DNA of 39,365 nucleotides from Bacillus sp. FJAT-27245 (GTDB taxonomy: Bacteria; Bacillota; Bacilli; Bacillales; Cytobacillaceae), in contig NZ_LIGI01000001.1 in the NCBI RefSeq assembly GCF_001273955.1, forward strand, positions 1,911,112 to 1,950,476, in the 5' to 3' direction. This document shows positions 16,701 to 25,063 of the stretch, piece after piece. A program made the position numbers and the translations under genes. The notes under the pieces are model-generated. The model was not told the origin of the DNA. It saw only the letters and a list, made by a program, of their open reading frames with translations, and made no database searches. How positions within the stretch are numbered: the first letter of the stretch is position 1; each line of letters opens with the position of its first letter.

Positions 16701-16914
16701 GTCGCTTGAAACGATGTTCATCGATGAAGGCTTCGGCACGCTTGACCCGGAATCGCTCGAACAGGCAATCGACGCGCTCATCGACATCCAATCGAGCGGC
16801 AGGCTTGTCGGCATCATCTCCCATGTACCGGAACTGAAGGAACGGATTGACGCCCGGTTGGAAGTTATCTCAACGCAAACCGGAAGCAAAACTGAATTTG
16901 TGATAGGAGTTTAA
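13777..16914 (+). CDS. sbcC: Exonuclease SMC-like ATPase subunit SbcC
   Basis: 1045 residues; Rad50-like. The N-terminal Walker A is GKTGSGKT (about 35-42) and QGEFRKLL follows around 165. Long coiled coils flank a zinc hook CPVCGSNHH near residue 525. The C-terminal half contains the signature LSGGESFKAALSLALGLADVV (about 948) and Walker B MFIDEGFGTLD (about 978). It uses ATP to control SbcD access to DNA ends and hairpins. Length is within the usual range for Bacillus SbcC (about 1000-1130). It overlaps sbcD by four bases; no classical terminator follows, only the hairpin array at 16931. Confidence 0.97.
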   Translation: MRPITLTMQAFGPYAGKETIHFSTLGNRTMFVISGKTGSGKTTIFDAISYAIYGKASGEDRTGADLRSQFAKDDVITEVSLEFSLRDKRYFIVRTPQQERRKERGEGTRTLPATASLYMVDEHGRQQLLASKVTEVEERIKEIMLIDSNQFRQILMIPQGEFRKLLTSDSKDKEVILQRLFHTQIYKLVEEKLRTEAQDLKKKVEDRIAKRSDELKRIQASFNEELIELMEAGSVNDNLILPLLADEIAEMAAEIDVLTERVSAKRDEQDKLKQHYFAAEATLKQFRDKEALEAKKQSLESRKDLFLEKEKQIVLARKAALLASQEELCHRLKKEVDGARATLSGLEENVKRLIELKAAREKEYENEKNREQERQDLLEQANRLLNMKDDVHSFADVQEKLSKTDTLLEQKKSRLVAVESKAAETEREEKALLLKKAEIDEAKIARIENERNLEKVENTLGLLGKLEGLKTRFQQASADLERKKAAFESAENGFLEARRHVDLLEEKWLKGQASILAATLQPGDQCPVCGSNHHPAPAHGTGGDIPDEQALRLAKQQASLREQEKVKAESAYLESKSAASRLSEDVEAASEELGKNAPSFIADGEEAFRSALLAEKTEMLKAKDRIAAILAQESHVGKLLGGIEETRLALKNEQDALRVEIGDLSVRIAELKAQFNRMLTIVPEGLRSVPVYEKTLNDVKSRHEQLVKKLEQAQKLLQEAVEKLGAESARLDDARLYFSKKEKELAEERESFRSQMIARGFENYSAYEKARLKDDEIARIEEDVRAYNEDVKVCTELLSELKGKLAGVEPPNLNALAEALTAIAAEIDSLQKRGTDLYLKKNQNEEILQRAETLNQEMKQLEERYRIVGDLSDIARGQNSYRLTFERYVLAAFLDDILREANGRLSKMTSGRFQLRRKTDRSKGNVQSGLELLVFDQYTSQERHVKTLSGGESFKAALSLALGLADVVQANAGGVSLETMFIDEGFGTLDPESLEQAIDALIDIQSSGRLVGIISHVPELKERIDARLEVISTQTGSKTEFVIGV

Positions 16915-16930
16915 AGCGGAGTAATATAAT

Positions 16931-17156
16931 TGAAGACGGTTTTGTTAGGGTTTTGTCGTTGAAAGAGTCACTTAGTTCCAGTAAATTACAGGTGAAGACC
17001 GTTTCGAAGGGGAACTTGTCTCGAAACGGTCTTCATCGCCTTTATGAAGACCGTTTTGTCGGGGGTTTATTGTTGAAATAGTCTTCATGTTCCATTAAAT
17101 TACAGATGAAGACCGTTTCAAAGAGTCTAAGGCCTCGAAACGGTCTTCATATAACG
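16931..17156. repeat. Hairpin array of four GAAGAC units, alternating 62 and 52 bp
   Basis: Units begin with TGAAGAC at 16931, 16993, 17045 and 17107, so spacings alternate 62, 52, 62. Units 2 and 4 hold near-perfect long inverted repeats: TGAAGACCGTTTCGA pairs with TCGAAACGGTCTTCA across a 13-base loop in unit 2. Units 1 and 3 are degenerate hairpins ending in a shared tail (TTCCAttAAATTACAG-like). The array is thus a duplicated 114-bp pair. It sits between the convergent ends of sbcC and the GNAT gene. The stem is related to that of the array at 1048. The rest of 16918-17249 shows no gene. Confidence 0.88.
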
Positions 17157-17249
17157 TAAACCTTGAAATGTCCTCGAGCGGGTCCTTTCCCATCCGGCGT
17201 TTCGTTCAATTGCCCTTAATAGCCAATTGGAATCTCCAGCATTCCCTTT

Positions 17250-17726
17250 TTAAACAGGGATAGATTCGAATTCCTGTATAGTCTTCCGTTCATCGATTGT
17301 TTCAGTATAATTTCCATTTGTGTACTGGCCGATTACTTTACGCCAAAAGGCCTTGGCCGGGTCGTTGGCTTCAATTTGTGTAATCCTCCACGTCCCCGGA
17401 AACATCGCAAAAATTTTCAAAGCAGCCTGCCTGCCGTATCCAAAGCCATTGTATTTTCGAATCACATGGAACTCCTCGATTGCATTTGGATTTCCTTCAT
17501 GCCCTGTGGAAACAAGGGCGAACCCGATAAGCTCCTCCCCGAGTTTGATGAAAAATGGATGGTAGCCGGAATCCTCCCAATAAGCAGTTAAGTCAAAACG
17601 CTTATACGTTCCATCCGCTTCCAGGTTGATTTCGGGCTTCAACGCTGCAAACTCGTAAATATAAAATTGCATCAAATGATGGAGCGTTTCTTCCTCTTCT
17701 TTTTTTACTATAACAAGATTGATCAT
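17250..17726 (-). CDS. GNAT-family N-acetyltransferase
   Basis: 158 residues with the GNAT fold: ELIGFALVSTG is the central strand region, and the acetyl-CoA loop appears as RKYNGFGYGRQAALKIF. The C-terminal part (WRITQIEANDPAKAFWRKVIG) is the usual motif B. It probably transfers an acetyl group to a small molecule or protein; the substrate is unknown. GAGGGGG lies upstream of the ATG. Convergent with sbcC across the hairpin array. Divergent from the CxxC protein gene at 17865. Confidence 0.85.
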   Translation of the reverse strand: MINLVIVKKEEEETLHHLMQFYIYEFAALKPEINLEADGTYKRFDLTAYWEDSGYHPFFIKLGEELIGFALVSTGHEGNPNAIEEFHVIRKYNGFGYGRQAALKIFAMFPGTWRITQIEANDPAKAFWRKVIGQYTNGNYTETIDERKTIQEFESIPV

Positions 17727-17864
17727 CTTTTTTCCCCCTCGCCGGTTGTAATTCGCCGGCCTGCCCAGAAATTCCTTCCTGGTTTGAACTTTTCCAAAAA
17801 CGGCTATGTAGAAAGCAAACGAAACGATTCACATTCTGCTTCAACAATGAGAGGAGAATTCCAT

Positions 17865-18176
17865 ATGAAAATTGTATATGGACTAATGACAAACACAGGA
17901 AGCGGCAATGAATTCTTGTACGACCTGGGGGTTTGGGAAACGGAGGAATCCGCCAATGACTATCTGGCGAACAAGCTTCCGCACTCGACCGGAATCTGGG
18001 TTGAGAAGATTGAAATCAATGATGCGTCCCCGGAACATCTCATTCCGATAACTGAAAAAATGATCGAGTGCAGCCAGTGCGGAATCGAGTACAGTCCGGA
18101 AGATATCCATATTATCGAGGACCTTGAGGTTTGCCTCGAGTGCGAACCGGCCTTTAAGCAAAATATGACTGGCTGA
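17865..18176 (+). CDS. Small protein with two CxxC pairs, hypothetical
   Basis: 103 residues. Residues 1-65 form an alpha/beta region (KIVYGLMTNTGSGNEFLYDL). The C-terminal third carries CSQCGIEYSPED and then CLEC, two CxxC pairs about 24 residues apart, which looks like a zinc ribbon. AGAGGAG lies nine bases before the ATG at 17865; the open frame extends upstream to 17667 but overlaps the GNAT gene and has no start signal. A strong terminator follows. Function not recognised. Confidence 0.75.
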   Translation: MKIVYGLMTNTGSGNEFLYDLGVWETEESANDYLANKLPHSTGIWVEKIEINDASPEHLIPITEKMIECSQCGIEYSPEDIHIIEDLEVCLECEPAFKQNMTG

Positions 18177-18190
18177 TACGGGAAATACGA

Positions 18191-18219
18191 AAAAGGATGG
18201 CGGCTGCCATCCTTTTTTT
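18191..18219 (+). terminator. Terminator
   Basis: GGATGGC-GGCT-GCCATCC flanked by AAAA and TTTTTTT; it can serve both convergent genes. Confidence 0.92.
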
Positions 18220-18237
18220 GACCGTGAAGTCCTTGCC

Positions 18238-18750
18238 TTACTCTTCAACAGGTTTTTGCATATGGAGCGGCGGCGGGATGAGCCAGCCTTTTTCCTTGTT
18301 CAGCCTCAAATACCGGGCGGCTTGCTGCGCCTTGGTCATATGGAATTCGCCGAACAGCATCGCAATGTCTTCCCTGATGCAATTTCCCATCGCGCCGCTG
18401 CACATCACCAGTCCTGCCGCGATATTTGCCGATGCCGCATAGGAAATCTCGTTGTCCATGAACCTTGCTCCGGGCGGGATGCTCTCCAAATCCGCCAGCG
18501 GCCTCTCAGGTGGGGTAGGAGGAAGCCCAATCCCGTTCTCTTTTAAAATATCCTCAACCCGCTTTTCCTCCTGCTGGCATGTCTGGATCGATTCCTCAAT
18601 AAGGTTCCGTAAATCCTTGTCGCCAATATGGTTTAGAAACGTTTGGTAGGCAGCCTTCATAGCCTTGCTGCCGGCCACATAAGACCAAAGCGCATATACT
18701 TCACCGTAATGCAGCGGTTCTGATTGCGGATTCCCACTCAAAATTCCCAT
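18238..18750 (-). CDS. DUF3231 family protein
   Basis: 170 residues, predicted all-helical. The sequence EPLHYGEVYALWSYVAGSKAMKAAYQ opens a four-helix bundle; the proline-rich linker LPPTPPERP and FMDNEISYAASANIAAGLV follow. This matches DUF3231, a family that is usually duplicated in longer homologues; here there is a single copy. Function unknown; ferritin-like helical packing has been suggested for such proteins but no metal ligands are certain. The start is the ATG at 18750 with AAAGGATG upstream; the open frame upstream of it has no start signal. Confidence 0.82.
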   Translation of the reverse strand: MGILSGNPQSEPLHYGEVYALWSYVAGSKAMKAAYQTFLNHIGDKDLRNLIEESIQTCQQEEKRVEDILKENGIGLPPTPPERPLADLESIPPGARFMDNEISYAASANIAAGLVMCSGAMGNCIREDIAMLFGEFHMTKAQQAARYLRLNKEKGWLIPPPLHMQKPVEE

Positions 18751-18831
18751 CGTAACACATCCTTTTGTAAAATTGTGTACGTCTACCCGCTTAGTGTCTT
18801 CTAAATGGGGAAAATTATCCTGCCAGTTCAA

Positions 18832-18864
18832 TGCCAGGCAACCGAAAAATTAGGTGCCAGGCAC
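18832..18864. repeat. Two copies of the GTGCCAGGCAC-type short palindrome
   Basis: TGCCAGGCA at 18832-18840 and GTGCCAGGCAC at 18854-18864. The second is a perfect 11-base palindrome. Such GTGCC-N-GGCAC words are scattered between genes in Bacillaceae genomes; no role can be given here. Confidence 0.5.
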
Positions 18865-18931
18865 TAAAGGATGGATTTCCCATGCAGTTCCCCTATAATA
18901 AAATCAAGTCAAAAGGAAGTGGGGGACCAGG

Positions 18932-19747
18932 ATGGAGAGAAGCAGGATTGGGATTGATGCTGGCGGGACACTGCTGAAAGTGGCCTTTGAAGAGAGTGAG
19001 AGAATCAAGTACCGTAAGGCCGGATACAAGGAAGCGAAAGAGCTGCTGAACTGGCTGAAACTATTGGCGCCAGAAGCTTCTCCATCGGTAACTGGAGGAA
19101 GGGCTGCTTGGGTAAAAGAACATTTTTTCCCCAACGCACGGCTTTTCCCTGAATTCAATGCGATCTGCACGGGTGCTGATATTCTTCGCCAAAAAGAGGA
19201 TAACAGCTCGGTTGGGCAGTTTATACTTGTGAATATTGGGACTGGAACATCCATTTTTCTTGCAGGTCAAGGCAAGTGCGATCGCATCGGGGGAAGCGGC
19301 CTTGGCGGCGGTACCCTGACGGGGCTTGGCAGCCTGCTTTCAGGAACGGACGATTTTACCGAGCTTGTCGGCATGGCGGCCGCCGGCTCGAGGCTGAGCG
19401 CCGATTTATTGGTGAAGGATATTTACGGCGATGGAGATGAACCACTGAACGGCAATATGACGGCTGCCAATTTTGCAAAAGGGAAGGGTGCGGGAAAGGA
19501 GGACCTCGCGGCGGCGCTTATCAATATGATTGCCGAAACAATTATTCTGCTCGCTTCACAGTCTGCCATGGCGAGCAAGGTGGATACGGTTGTGTATGCC
19601 GGAAGCACACTTGCAGGAAATGCCCCATTAAAAGACGCCCTGTCCGCCTATACAGAGGCGTTTGGCCTGAAACCGGTTTTCCTTCAGAATGGTGAATATT
19701 GCGGGGCACTCGGGGCGTTGATGGCTGAAGAGGGAACGGAGAACTGA
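18932..19747 (+). CDS. coaW: Type II pantothenate kinase
   Basis: 271 residues; sugar-kinase/Hsp70 (ASKHA) fold. The phosphate-1 motif is GIDAGGTLLKVAF at the N-terminus, phosphate-2 is VNIGTGTSIF, followed by GGSGLGGGTLTGLG, and the adenosine motif is near VVYAGSTLAGN. It phosphorylates pantothenate with ATP, the first step of coenzyme A synthesis. The length matches staphylococcal and Bacillus CoaW (about 265-275). ATG start with AAGTGGGGGA upstream; a possible -10 TATAAT lies at 18894-18899. It precedes selB by about 170-190 bases on the same strand. Confidence 0.93.
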   Translation: MERSRIGIDAGGTLLKVAFEESERIKYRKAGYKEAKELLNWLKLLAPEASPSVTGGRAAWVKEHFFPNARLFPEFNAICTGADILRQKEDNSSVGQFILVNIGTGTSIFLAGQGKCDRIGGSGLGGGTLTGLGSLLSGTDDFTELVGMAAAGSRLSADLLVKDIYGDGDEPLNGNMTAANFAKGKGAGKEDLAAALINMIAETIILLASQSAMASKVDTVVYAGSTLAGNAPLKDALSAYTEAFGLKPVFLQNGEYCGALGALMAEEGTEN

Positions 19748-19934
19748 TTGATGCCAGGCCTCCAGGCCAATCGGCGGCTCGGTAAAGCTCTCACAATCTA
19801 ACGTGAAGTGGCCAAAGCCTGCAGCGGACTTCTTGGACAAAACAGGAATACTGGGCGCCTTTAAAAAGAGTTTCTTGAACAAACCAGCCGTTTCAGTCAG
19901 AATATAGGGAGAATGGTTGAAGAAGGTGGCTTAT

Positions 19935-21818
19935 TTGGAAAAACGCTTTTTTACGATTGGCATGGCTGGCCATATTGACCACGGGAAAACATCGCTTACC
20001 AAAGCGCTGACCAATGTGGATACGGACCGGCTGAAAGAGGAGAAAGAACGGCAAATTTCAATTGAGCTGGGTTTTGCCCCGCTTTATGAAGATAATGAAA
20101 TCCAAATCTCCGTCATCGATGTGCCCGGCCATGAACGGTTCATCAGGCAGATGATTGCCGGAGTGGCTGGAATTGACTTGGTTGTCCTTGTCGTCGCCGC
20201 TGATGAAGGCGTCATGCCGCAGACGAGGGAGCATCTCGATATTCTCGGATTTCTCGGGATTAAAAATGGCATAGTGGCCATTACGAAAATGGACCGGGTT
20301 GAAGAGGATTTCATCGAGCTTGTAAAAGATGACATCCTTGAGGAACTCCAGGGAACTGTTTTTGAAAACGCGCCATTCATGCTCGTTGATTCCATTTCGA
20401 AAAAAGGAATCGAAGAGCTGAAGCAACTTATTATCGCAACGTTGAAAGAACAGGAAATGCGCGATGCCCGCGGTGCGTTCAGGCTGCCGATTGACCAGGT
20501 GTTCACCGTAAAAGGACAGGGGACGGTCGTCCGAGGGACTGTTTATGAAGGAGCGGTTGAAGAGGGCCAGGCACTGAAGATCATGCCGAAGGGGATTGAA
20601 GTCCGGGCGAGGCAGCTTCAGGTTCACCATAAACCGGCCCAGAAGGCGTATGCCGGGCAAAGGGCGGCGATCAATCTTTCCGGGGTAGCGAAGGAGGACC
20701 TCGAACGTGGCGATGTATTGGTTTCCTCCGAGCATTTCATCGTTTCAAAAACTCTTGATGTCGCAATTCGGGTCGTCGAAGACCTTGATTATATGGTCAA
20801 ACAGCGGATGCCTGTAAAACTCCATATCGGCACAGCCGAAGTAATGGGGAGAATAGTCTTTTTTGACCGAAACGAATTGAAAGAAGAGTCCGGCGAAATC
20901 CTCTGTCAGCTCCGGCTTGAGGAGGAAGTGCTGACGAAGCGCGGCGACCGGTTCATCCTCCGGCGCCCAAGCCCGCAGGAAACGATTGGCGGCGGATGGG
21001 TCATCGATCCGCACGGCAATAAGTACCGGTTCGGAAATGAGACCATCGAAGAATTGGAGAAAAAGAAGGCAGGCAAGCCGAAGGAACGGATTGCCGCGGC
21101 GCTTTATGAAGCTAAGAGCCTTGGCTTTAATGAGCTGATCAAACGGACCGCGCTTGACAGCGAGACGCTTGCCTCCGAGCTTGAGGACGAAAGCTTCCTT
21201 CTCTATAACGGGAAGGAATATACGCTCCGCCAGCTGGTCGATGCAATTGAAGAAGATATGTACGACAGGCTTCAGGACTACCACCAGAAGCATCCGATGA
21301 AGCAGGGGCTAAATAAAGCCGAGCTTCTCCAATCGATGAATAAAACCTTCCCGCGCGGCCTTCTTGATTTTACGGTCGAGGACGCGATTGGCAAGGGGGC
21401 GTTTAAACGAAGCGGGCAGTTCGTTTCGTTGGCCGATTTTACAAGGCATGTCCCGAAAAACTGGCAAAAACGCGCGGAGAACCTCGTCGAAGAGCTGAAA
21501 AAGGATGGGCTGCAGGTCAAATATCTTGCTGACTATTTTTCAGCCGCCGGAATCCCTGATGCACTCACAGGCGATTTGGAAAGATACCTTGAGGAAACAG
21601 GGCAGATTGTCCCGCTTGATGGGCAGTATTACTACCATGGCGAAATTTTTGAAAAAGCAGTTCGGACGCTCCGTGATAGAACCGGCCCCGAGTTTGAGGT
21701 CGGTGACGCAAAGGATGCATTGGGGCTTTCAAGGAAATACATGATCCCTTTCCTGGAGCGGCTCGACGCCATGGGGCTCACGAAACGCGTTGAAAATAAG
21801 CGGGTTTGGCAGAAATAA
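19935..21818 (+). CDS. selB: Selenocysteine-specific translation elongation factor
   Basis: About 627 residues. The N-terminal GTPase domain has [10 protein letters not shown] (G1), [12 protein letters not shown] (G3) and TKMD (G4), and the domain ends with EF-Tu-like beta barrels ([15 protein letters not shown]). The C-terminal ~270 residues are the winged-helix repeats that bind the SECIS hairpin and that separate SelB from EF-Tu. SelB carries Sec-tRNA to UGA codons. The switch I region reads [15 protein letters not shown], with Gln where many SelB have Gly. Start could be TTG 19935 (after AGAAGGTGG, and best by homology) or TTG 19917 (after AGGGAG). No selA, selD or tRNA-Sec is in the window. 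Confidence 0.93.
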   Translation: MEKRFFTIGMAGHIDHGKTSLTKALTNVDTDRLKEEKERQISIELGFAPLYEDNEIQISVIDVPGHERFIRQMIAGVAGIDLVVLVVAADEGVMPQTREHLDILGFLGIKNGIVAITKMDRVEEDFIELVKDDILEELQGTVFENAPFMLVDSISKKGIEELKQLIIATLKEQEMRDARGAFRLPIDQVFTVKGQGTVVRGTVYEGAVEEGQALKIMPKGIEVRARQLQVHHKPAQKAYAGQRAAINLSGVAKEDLERGDVLVSSEHFIVSKTLDVAIRVVEDLDYMVKQRMPVKLHIGTAEVMGRIVFFDRNELKEESGEILCQLRLEEEVLTKRGDRFILRRPSPQETIGGGWVIDPHGNKYRFGNETIEELEKKKAGKPKERIAAALYEAKSLGFNELIKRTALDSETLASELEDESFLLYNGKEYTLRQLVDAIEEDMYDRLQDYHQKHPMKQGLNKAELLQSMNKTFPRGLLDFTVEDAIGKGAFKRSGQFVSLADFTRHVPKNWQKRAENLVEELKKDGLQVKYLADYFSAAGIPDALTGDLERYLEETGQIVPLDGQYYYHGEIFEKAVRTLRDRTGPEFEVGDAKDALGLSRKYMIPFLERLDAMGLTKRVENKRVWQK

Positions 21819-21943
21819 AAAGGAATAACCCTTAACCCGGTAAAACAGGTTCGGCAATGAAGGCTAAATTCTAAATAGCTGTATATTTTGGAATGGAATT
21901 TATCTTGTTAACAACCATAATCAAACCCAAATTAACGCAACAA

Positions 21944-21973
21944 AAATGCTCAGGTATTTCTGAGCATTTTTTT
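21944..21973 (+). terminator. Terminator of selB
   Basis: AAATGCTCAG-GTATTT-CTGAGCATTT, perfect 10-bp stem, followed by a T run. The rest of 21819-22083 shows no gene or RNA structure that I recognise, and no tRNA-Sec. Confidence 0.9.
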
Positions 21974-22083
21974 ATATAAGGACAACTCAATTGTGTTAGA
22001 AGAAGATTTAAAGCCCGAACGGCAGTGGTCAGCCTGTCCTTCGGTAACAATTATTTTAAATTGTTCATTTATCTTATTAAAAC

Positions 22084-22105
22084 GCGCCAGGACCTTTCCT
22101 GGCGC
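22084..22105 (-). terminator. Terminator of the AI-2E-family gene
   Basis: GCGCCAGG-ACCTTT-CCTGGCGC, perfect 8-bp stem. On the minus strand it is followed by GTTTTAAT, just past the stop at 22118. Confidence 0.8.
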
Positions 22106-22117
22106 ATTTTCATTTCC

Positions 22118-23191
22118 CTAGATTGCCTTTTTGATTTTATTTAAATTATAAAACTTTTGAATGTTTTTGAATGTCACTTTCAAAACCGAGAATAGAGGTA
22201 TCGATATAATGACGCCAATCGCTCCGTACAGGGATCCAGCGACCAAGAGGACGAGGATGACGGTGAGCGGATGGAGGTTCAGCTTATTGCTCATCACCCG
22301 TGGTGTAATCAGGTTGCCTTCGAGCTGCTGGACGACGAACATGACCAGGAGAACTTTTACGACAAGGCCCGGGCCGTCCATGAGCGCGATGAACACAGCC
22401 GGGATAATCCCGATGATGGGACCGAGGAACGGGACGACGGCGACACACATTGCAAAAATCGCGAGCAGAAGGGCGTTATCAAGCCCGATTATCAAATAAC
22501 CGGCATACAGCATAATGCCATCCGCGACCGCGATGATGAATTGCCCGACAATATAAGATGAGAGCGTTTTGTCGATATCGCGGAGGATTTTCCGGCCTTC
22601 GTCCTTCCTGTCAGTTGGCAAATGGCGCACCAACGAAGGTGTAAGCCGTTCTCCATCCCGTAATAAATAGAACACGATGAAGGGAACAACGGCTAGGACC
22701 GTTACGATGCCCGCAATCATGGAGAGGACTTTGCCCATGTTTTTTTCGGCTGCTGTAAAAAATTCGCCAACCATGCTTTTCGCTTTCGCCTGGATATTGT
22801 CCACCGATTGTTTCGCTTTTTCGTTTTCCTTTACCAATTCTTTTGATTCGTCGGTAACCTCTGCAACCTTTGATGGGAGATGGCTGCTGATTTCCTTTAC
22901 CTGGTCCGCGATTTGGGGGCCAGCGAAATGAAAGAAGGCGAACCCGATTGCGAAAAGGAGCAAAAATACGGTCAGGATGCTTGGTGTCGTGGGCATGAAT
23001 TTTTCCAAAAGACGCACTGGCGGACGCAAAATATAATATAGGAAACCAGATAATAGCATTGGGAAAAAGATGGTGGCGATTAGTTTTTTGAATGGCCAGA
23101 TGAAGTAATCGATTTTGCCGAATAGGAAAATAACGATTAATAACAGGATTGCGGCTGTCGCATACCTGAAGAATGGTTTTTCAATCCACAT
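22118..23191 (-). CDS. AI-2E family transporter (permease)
   Basis: 357 residues, about eight membrane helices with a long central soluble region of helices (residues about 85-150, with EISSHLPSKVAEVTDESKEL). Family hallmarks are the glycine-rich re-entrant region (AVVPFLGPIIGIIPAVFIAL) and VQQLEGNLITPRVMSNKLNLHPLTVI. The family includes the autoinducer-2 exporter TqsA, sodium-proton antiporters and many proteins of unknown cargo, so substrate is not assigned. ATG start with GGAGGAATTAT upstream. It may share a transcription direction with the DUF2512 gene but a terminator separates them. Confidence 0.92.
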   Translation of the reverse strand: MWIEKPFFRYATAAILLLIVIFLFGKIDYFIWPFKKLIATIFFPMLLSGFLYYILRPPVRLLEKFMPTTPSILTVFLLLFAIGFAFFHFAGPQIADQVKEISSHLPSKVAEVTDESKELVKENEKAKQSVDNIQAKAKSMVGEFFTAAEKNMGKVLSMIAGIVTVLAVVPFIVFYLLRDGERLTPSLVRHLPTDRKDEGRKILRDIDKTLSSYIVGQFIIAVADGIMLYAGYLIIGLDNALLLAIFAMCVAVVPFLGPIIGIIPAVFIALMDGPGLVVKVLLVMFVVQQLEGNLITPRVMSNKLNLHPLTVILVLLVAGSLYGAIGVIISIPLFSVLKVTFKNIQKFYNLNKIKKAI

Positions 23192-23252
23192 ATAATTCCT
23201 CCGTTTTCTCTCTGTTACCTTGCTTTTTCCCTATTCATGTACCCCGGTAAAC

Positions 23253-23288
23253 AAAAAAGCTGCCTTCCGTTTCCGGAGAGGCGGCTCG
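23253..23288 (-). terminator. Terminator of the DUF2512 gene
   Basis: On the minus strand AGCCGCCTCTCCGG pairs with CGGAAGGCAGCT (some wobble) and is followed by TTTTTTG. It lies just past the stop at 23301. Confidence 0.8.
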
Positions 23289-23300
23289 ATGTTTCAAATA

Positions 23301-23669
23301 TTAGACTGCATCGTGGCGGTCGTGTGCGAGGTTGTTTCCGACTAGCCATTTATGGTAAAACCATTCGCCTGCTGCGAGCACGAGCGATGCAACGAACGCT
23401 TCGGCAAGGGAGTCGTTATAACCGAGTATATGCAATCCTCCCCAAAGGACGACTAGGCTGAGGACAAAGTCCCCTACGGTAGCCGCTACATTTCCCATTC
23501 TTGGCAGTACAAACATGTCTCCCGTAAAGTATGCGAGCAACGTAAGAATAATGCCAAGAAGGGTTGCGTCAAGGAATGAAACATTGAAAATGAGCGTTAA
23601 AACGATCCACATGACAGCGAGGACCATTCCGACTTTGATTGCCAGTGCCTTGGCGTGATTTACTTCCAT
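23301..23669 (-). CDS. DUF2512 (YndM-like) membrane protein
   Basis: 122 residues with four hydrophobic helices (about 10-30, 35-52, 60-80 and 88-105) and a His/Asp-rich tail (HDRHDAV). The run GIILTLLAYFTGDMFVLPRMGN and the motif AEAFVASLVLAAGEWFYHKWL fit DUF2512, a small Bacillaceae membrane family of unknown role related to YndM. GGAGG precedes the ATG. It is transcribed toward the AI-2E-family gene. Confidence 0.85.
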   Translation of the reverse strand: MEVNHAKALAIKVGMVLAVMWIVLTLIFNVSFLDATLLGIILTLLAYFTGDMFVLPRMGNVAATVGDFVLSLVVLWGGLHILGYNDSLAEAFVASLVLAAGEWFYHKWLVGNNLAHDRHDAV

Positions 23670-23814
23670 CCCGACCGCCTCCTTGAAAAATTTGGTTTTC
23701 GGTGGTTATTTATCCGAAGTTCAATTTTCTAAACTGGAAAAAAGAGGTTTGCGGTTTTGGTTTTTCGCGGCGGGGTAGAATATTGTCAAAAACTCCTGAA
23801 AAAGGTGGGTACTC

Positions 23815-24999
23815 ATGCTGACGCTTATTAAAAATGGAATTGTGTACAGTCCTGATTTTCTTGGCAAGAAAGATATTTTAATCGTGAGGGACCAGATCGG
23901 GTTTGTTGAGGATGAAATTAGGCAGCCCTCGGATTTTGTCGAGATTGATGTGATTGATGCGGAGGGGAAGTACATATTTCCGGGATTCATAGATTCCCAT
24001 GTTCATATTATGGGGGCCGGAGGGGAAGGCGGGTTCCGGCTGAGGACGCCTGAATTGATGCTAACGGATGTGACGACGGCAGGGATTACGACGGTCGTTG
24101 GCGTAATTGGGGATGATGCGACAACGAGGACGATGGCAAGTTTGATTGGGAAAGCGTACGCACTTGAGGAAGAAGGGATTTCAACCTATATTCATACGGG
24201 CTCTTACCAGGTTCCCGTTCGGACGCTGTTTGATAGGATAGAAGATGATCTGATTTTGATAGACAAGGTGATTGGCGTCGGGGAGATTGCGATTGCGGAT
24301 GAGCGTTCTTCCCAGCCTACTGTCGAGGATATCGCGAAAATCGCCGCCGCTGCGAAATCGGGAGGAAAAATGCTTGGCAAGGCGGGCATCCTGAACATCC
24401 ACGTTGGTACTGGTTCCGATAAGCTTTCCATTATCGAAAAGGTGATTGAAGAAACGAATGTCCCGATTAGCCAGTTCCAGGTGACCCATATCAACCGGTA
24501 CCGGGAGCTGTTTGAATCAGCCAAGCAATATGCGAAAAAAGGCGGCTACATCGACTTGACGACAAGCACGGATTACAAGTCGCTCGAAACAACGGAAATC
24601 AAATGTTCCAAAGGTCTGCGGGAAATCATTGACGAAGGCGTTCCGCTTGAAAATGTCACCTTCACATCAGACGGGATGATTTCACTGCCGACATATGATG
24701 AGGAGGGAAATCAAACGGGCTACAAGTTGGGCCTCCCAAAATACCTTTACGAAGAAGTGAAGGACGCGATACTTGAAGAGGGCGTGCCAATTGAAAAAGC
24801 GCTCCGTGTCATCACCGCGAATCCCGCGGACATTTTGCAAATTAAAAAGAAAGGCTATATTGAAGCAGGCCGGGACGCCGACCTTGTCATCGTCGAACCC
24901 GATACCCTTGAGATTGTTGATGTGTTTGCAAAAGGAAAGAAGATGGTTGAAGGCGGGAAACCAATTGTCTTCAGCACCTTTGAAAGCAAAAAAGAATAA
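23815..24999 (+). CDS. iadA: Isoaspartyl dipeptidase (beta-aspartyl peptidase)
   Basis: 394 residues; amidohydrolase fold. The metal-binding DSHVHIMGAGGEGGF lies near residues 61-75. GSYQVP, GEIAIADERSSQPT and LNIHVGTGS carry further metal and substrate residues, and TSDGM near residue 285 supplies the catalytic Asp. IadA splits dipeptides with isoaspartyl bonds that arise from protein ageing, releasing amino acids. The length agrees with the family (about 390). ATG with AAAAAGGTGGG upstream; a terminator follows at 25013. Single-gene unit. Confidence 0.95.
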   Translation: MLTLIKNGIVYSPDFLGKKDILIVRDQIGFVEDEIRQPSDFVEIDVIDAEGKYIFPGFIDSHVHIMGAGGEGGFRLRTPELMLTDVTTAGITTVVGVIGDDATTRTMASLIGKAYALEEEGISTYIHTGSYQVPVRTLFDRIEDDLILIDKVIGVGEIAIADERSSQPTVEDIAKIAAAAKSGGKMLGKAGILNIHVGTGSDKLSIIEKVIEETNVPISQFQVTHINRYRELFESAKQYAKKGGYIDLTTSTDYKSLETTEIKCSKGLREIIDEGVPLENVTFTSDGMISLPTYDEEGNQTGYKLGLPKYLYEEVKDAILEEGVPIEKALRVITANPADILQIKKKGYIEAGRDADLVIVEPDTLEIVDVFAKGKKMVEGGKPIVFSTFESKKE

Positions 25000-25012
25000 T
25001 AGAGTTGTTGAA

Positions 25013-25043
25013 GGCTGTCCAGTTTAATGGGCAGTCTTTTTTT
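25013..25043 (+). terminator. Terminator of iadA
   Basis: GGCTGTCC-AGTTTAAT-GGGCAGTC stem with G-T pairs, followed by seven T. Confidence 0.82.
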
Positions 25044-25063
25044 AGAAAAAATATTGGCTCATC

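Noticed and set aside
19748-19916. Possible tRNA-Sec or selA remnant between coaW and selB
   Set aside because: I looked for a T-loop (GGTTCAAATC-like) and long acceptor stem and found none; open frames here are short and match nothing I know.
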